Assembly: GCA_028279245.1 (NCBI GenBank) | Contig: JANQOE010000092.1 | Span: 57,296 to 121,295, forward strand | Length of the DNA: 64,000 nucleotides | Origin: Alphaproteobacteria bacterium | GTDB lineage: Bacteria; Pseudomonadota; Alphaproteobacteria; UBA6615 | Direction: 5' to 3' | Shown: piece after piece, positions 61,609 to 64,000 of the stretch | Position numbering within the stretch: the first letter of the stretch is position 1 | How the letters are laid out: each line of letters starts with the position of its first letter | Notes under the pieces: generated by a model | What the model was told of the DNA's origin: nothing | Seen by the model: the letters and a program-made list of their open reading frames with translations, nothing else | The model's database searches: none | Program-made: the position numbers and the translations under genes

Positions 61609-63026
61609 GATACGGACTCCCTGTCTTGTTTTTCGAGCACCCATGCGTTGACCACAGAGGGCGTGAGTACGAGCAAAACCGGAACAATTGCCTCAAGGGC
61701 CTGTTTCGACACGAGCACCGACAGGCCAAGTACGAGCGCAGCCAGTCCTACCCAATTCAGAGGACTGAGATGGAAGAAGACGTACAAGACAACCATCACC
61801 AAAATGGTCACTGAGAACCAGGTGGTATCGAACAGAATCCAGCGAAGGCCGCGCTTTGCCGCGCGCACTATCGGACGGTCATCCTCGGGTTGCGACAACC
61901 TGCTTCGTGAGAAGCCGACTGCTGCGATTGTCACAGCCGCGGCCAGCAATAACTCGACCCATACAATTGCTTCCGCCGTCCGTTTGAAGTCGCCGTCGAA
62001 CGTCACCAGGTTGTCGTACGCCATGGCATGGACGTACACCGCCGGCAAAACACCGTGCGTTGGCGTAATGACGACATCGCCTGTGCCGGCCAGATCAGTG
62101 CCGTAAAACACGGTCTTCTTGTCGATCATCGTCACGATATCCTCATCCCCCGGCGTCAGGAGCAGCGCCCGCGCGGGGATGGTGCCGATGTACGGACAGC
62201 CTTGCCGCAGCATGCCTGGAAAGAAGAGCGCCTGGGCAGCGCTAAGCAGTAATGGGAACTCCCTGCATGGCCCATCGACCCAACGGCCGTTGATGACATG
62301 CGGCCGGTTGGACCAAATGATGTCCATCGTCAGCTGAGCACCTTCCGTTTGGCTCGCATCCCACTTCATCGGCAGAGGCTGCCGCTGCTGCTCGTACATC
62401 CAATACGCCGCTGTAACGTATCGCTGAGAACCCAGCCGCATGTACTGGCGCGCAAATGTGCCCTCGGATTCCTTATCGGTGGCAAGTTCGAGGCTTACCA
62501 GGCTTGTGCGGAGGGCCTCCTCGGCCCCGTCCCCTGGCCGATCTACATACAGCAGATCGTTCCTAATCGGGTTCGCTAGGTTAGGGGCACGGCCGAAAGC
62601 CAGCGGGATGCCAGCCTTGTCGTATGCGATAATCTCTTGCCGAAGAGCCGCAACACCGGCGGGATCATCCCGCTGGTCGGGAAAGATCATATCCACGAGC
62701 ACGCCGGCCGGCCTGTGTTGCCTGATCGCGCCGAGAACCAATGCATGAGCCTTCAGGCTGGGCGGCCAAGTCATACCGAACTGACTGAGAAACTCCTCAT
62801 TCAAGAGCACCACCGACGCCGGTTGCTCATAGTACTCGTCGGGTCCATAGGAAGGTCCGAGTACTGTTCTCTGAATGAGATCCTGTGAGGCTTTTTGGGT
62901 CACTGCCTGGAGCCCAAACGGGTCTATGAGCACCACCAAACCTGATAGGACTAGATAGATGGCGTAATGGGCCCAGCACCGAAAACGCGTCTCATTTTGC
63001 CGCAGATTTCCGCTGTTCTCGTTCAC
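61605..63026 (-). CDS. CHASE2 domain membrane protein without signalling output domain
   Basis: A 473-residue protein. One membrane helix near residues 20-37 is followed by a large extracytoplasmic CHASE2 domain of about 300 residues (LGAIRQHRPAGVLVDMIFPD; later DKKTVFYGTDLAGTGDVVIT and LPAVYVHAMAYDNLV). Four hydrophobic segments then end the protein, with no kinase, cyclase or GGDEF domain. CHASE2 is normally the sensor half of such enzymes. The start is uncertain: TTG 63035 or GTG 63026. It is the first gene of the coupled CHASE2/SH3-like/M48 set. Confidence 0.83.
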   Translation of the reverse strand: MNENSGNLRQNETRFRCWAHYAIYLVLSGLVVLIDPFGLQAVTQKASQDLIQRTVLGPSYGPDEYYEQPASVVLLNEEFLSQFGMTWPPSLKAHALVLGAIRQHRPAGVLVDMIFPDQRDDPAGVAALRQEIIAYDKAGIPLAFGRAPNLANPIRNDLLYVDRPGDGAEEALRTSLVSLELATDKESEGTFARQYMRLGSQRYVTAAYWMYEQQRQPLPMKWDASQTEGAQLTMDIIWSNRPHVINGRWVDGPCREFPLLLSAAQALFFPGMLRQGCPYIGTIPARALLLTPGDEDIVTMIDKKTVFYGTDLAGTGDVVITPTHGVLPAVYVHAMAYDNLVTFDGDFKRTAEAIVWVELLLAAAVTIAAVGFSRSRLSQPEDDRPIVRAAKRGLRWILFDTTWFSVTILVMVVLYVFFHLSPLNWVGLAALVLGLSVLVSKQALEAIVPVLLVLTPSVVNAWVLEKQDRESVS

Positions 63027-63340
63027 GAAACCCAAGCCACAACCCGCATAACGCGACGACCCTACGCGTGTATCTCTCGCACGGTCAAATTCGTAAAAGG
63101 TGCACCCTGCGAACCTGCTGAGCTAACGCTTCCTGTTACAGTCGGTGTCATGAAGGCACGCGAAGGAGGTGGTTCGGTCGTCGCGCCCTTCGGCACTGGA
63201 TTAGAAAGCCGACCTCCACTACATCATCTCCCGGCGGTAACGCCCGGTTCGGGGCGACATGGGTTATGGACGGGTGATGCCGGGGGACGGACAGCCGATG
63301 CGATGGCACGGACGGATATTGCGTAGGCTGGGCCGGCCGA
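63027..63340. other. intergenic region between divergent CHASE2 and TerC genes
   Basis: About 310 bases hold the promoters of both divergent genes. I looked for a yybP-ykoY-type manganese riboswitch, frequent before TerC-family genes, and could not recognise its conserved core. Open frames on both strands here are short or overlap TerC and have no protein features. Confidence 0.4.
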
Positions 63341-63997
63341 ATGGATAACATCCACGGCCTCGACACCCTCTTCACCTTCGACCTGACCGCCTTCCTCTCG
63401 ATCATCGTGATCGACTTGGTGATGTCGGGGGATAACGCCATCATCATCGGTATCGCGGCCAGCGGGTTGCCGCCGAAAACCCGCCGCCAGGCGATCGTTT
63501 TCGGCATTGGCGCGGCGACGTTGCTGCGAGTGTTCTTTGCGTCGATCACCTTTCAGCTGCTGGCGATCCTTGGGCTGACCCTGGCCGGCGGCATTCTGTT
63601 GCTGTGGGTGGCGTACCGGATGTATCGGGAGGTGCGGGCCGGCCTTACCTTCTCCGATGACGACAATGCCGAGACGACGGCTAATCCGGACGCGCCGCGG
63701 AAAACCCTGCGCAGCGCGCTGATCAGTATCATCGTCGCCGACGTCTCGATGTCGCTGGACAATGTGCTGGCGGTCGCCGGCGCGTCCCACGGCTACCTTG
63801 GCATGCTGATCTTCGGCCTGACCCTGTCGATCGCATTGATGGGGTTTGCGGCGACGATGGTGGCGCGGCTGTTGGAACGCCACCATTGGATCGCCTATAT
63901 CGGGATCGCGGTGATCACCTATGTCGCCATCGACATGATCTGGCGCGGGTCGCAGGAGGTTATGGAAGCCGCGGAGGTCGCCCGGCTGCTGATGTAG
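63341..63997 (+). CDS. TerC/YjbE family integral membrane protein
   Basis: A 218-residue membrane protein with about seven helices. The paired acidic membrane motifs of the TerC family are present: DLVMSGDNAIIIGIA in the first third and ADVSMSLDNVLAVAGA in the second half, the two halves being a repeat. Relatives export manganese or help metallate exported proteins. The name of the specific substrate is inference. It ends three bases before the right edge; ribosome binding is weak. Confidence 0.92.
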   Translation: MDNIHGLDTLFTFDLTAFLSIIVIDLVMSGDNAIIIGIAASGLPPKTRRQAIVFGIGAATLLRVFFASITFQLLAILGLTLAGGILLLWVAYRMYREVRAGLTFSDDDNAETTANPDAPRKTLRSALISIIVADVSMSLDNVLAVAGASHGYLGMLIFGLTLSIALMGFAATMVARLLERHHWIAYIGIAVITYVAIDMIWRGSQEVMEAAEVARLLM

Positions 63998-64000
63998 GGC

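Noticed and set aside
63027..63340. Possible yybP-ykoY manganese riboswitch before TerC
   Set aside because: The conserved core sequence was not found in the leader on the coding strand.
63224..63886. 220-codon minus-strand open frame
   Set aside because: Antisense to TerC, rich in His, Gln and Arg, and without hydrophobic or domain structure.

Overview
The window is high-GC chromosomal DNA from an alphaproteobacterium, most likely of the Rhodospirillales or Kiloniellales type. That placement is inferred from gene content and order: chvI-chvG, hprK-rapZ-EIIA-HPr-ahcY, a DivL-like pseudokinase, tsaE-addB-addA-trxA, and a cmk-rpsA-sppA-ihfB-lapA run joined to pyrF-trpF-trpB-trpA-accD-folC. No rRNA, CRISPR array or intact insertion sequence was seen.

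Bases 1-19.6 kb are core genes, mostly on the + strand. They hold the end of polA, a receiver-like protein without an output domain, a SCO1/SenC copper chaperone, the ChvI/ChvG envelope-stress two-component system, an AEC transporter, a nitrogen-type PTS branch with HPr kinase, ahcY, a 786-residue DivL-type kinase homologue with Tyr instead of the phospho-accepting His, and a tightly overlapping tsaE-addB-addA block followed by trxA.

Bases 19.6-31.7 kb form a long minus-strand run from cmk to folC plus a thioredoxin-fold/prolyl-hydroxylase fusion. The genes cover nucleotide, tryptophan, fatty-acid and folate metabolism, translation (ribosomal protein S1) and nucleoid structure (IHF). A FYDLN-type protein and tRNA-Ala(GGC) follow on the + strand.

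Bases 32.3-46.2 kb, just after the tRNA, are accessory. They contain an orphan phage terminase small subunit, an unrecognised gene, an RND efflux pump with its adaptor, a 44-residue membrane protein with a strong ribosome binding site, and a PAS histidine kinase / lone receiver / receiver-adenylate-cyclase operon divergent from a potassium channel. A TolB-like/TPR regulator and a 5'-truncated phage-like gene close the segment. This looks like a decayed island next to a tRNA.

Bases 46.2-58.4 kb are a sugar-acid catabolism locus. A FadR/GntR regulator, a five-component peptide-type ABC importer (ATPase domains fused) and two enolase-superfamily enzymes lie on the minus strand. A lactonase, a third enolase-superfamily dehydratase and 5-dehydro-4-deoxyglucarate dehydratase are divergent. 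Together they suggest import of an aldonic, aldaric or uronic acid and its conversion towards 2-oxoglutarate semialdehyde. Repeats in both promoter regions are candidate operators.

Bases 58.7-64 kb hold a DUF924 protein, a broken LysM gene, a translationally coupled three-gene set (CHASE2 membrane protein without a signalling output, small secreted SH3-like protein, M48 metalloprotease lipoprotein with a repeat-rich C-terminus), and a TerC/YjbE membrane protein. The DivL-like pseudokinase, the CHASE2/SH3/M48 set and the phosphorelay-cyclase operon are the parts most worth following up.
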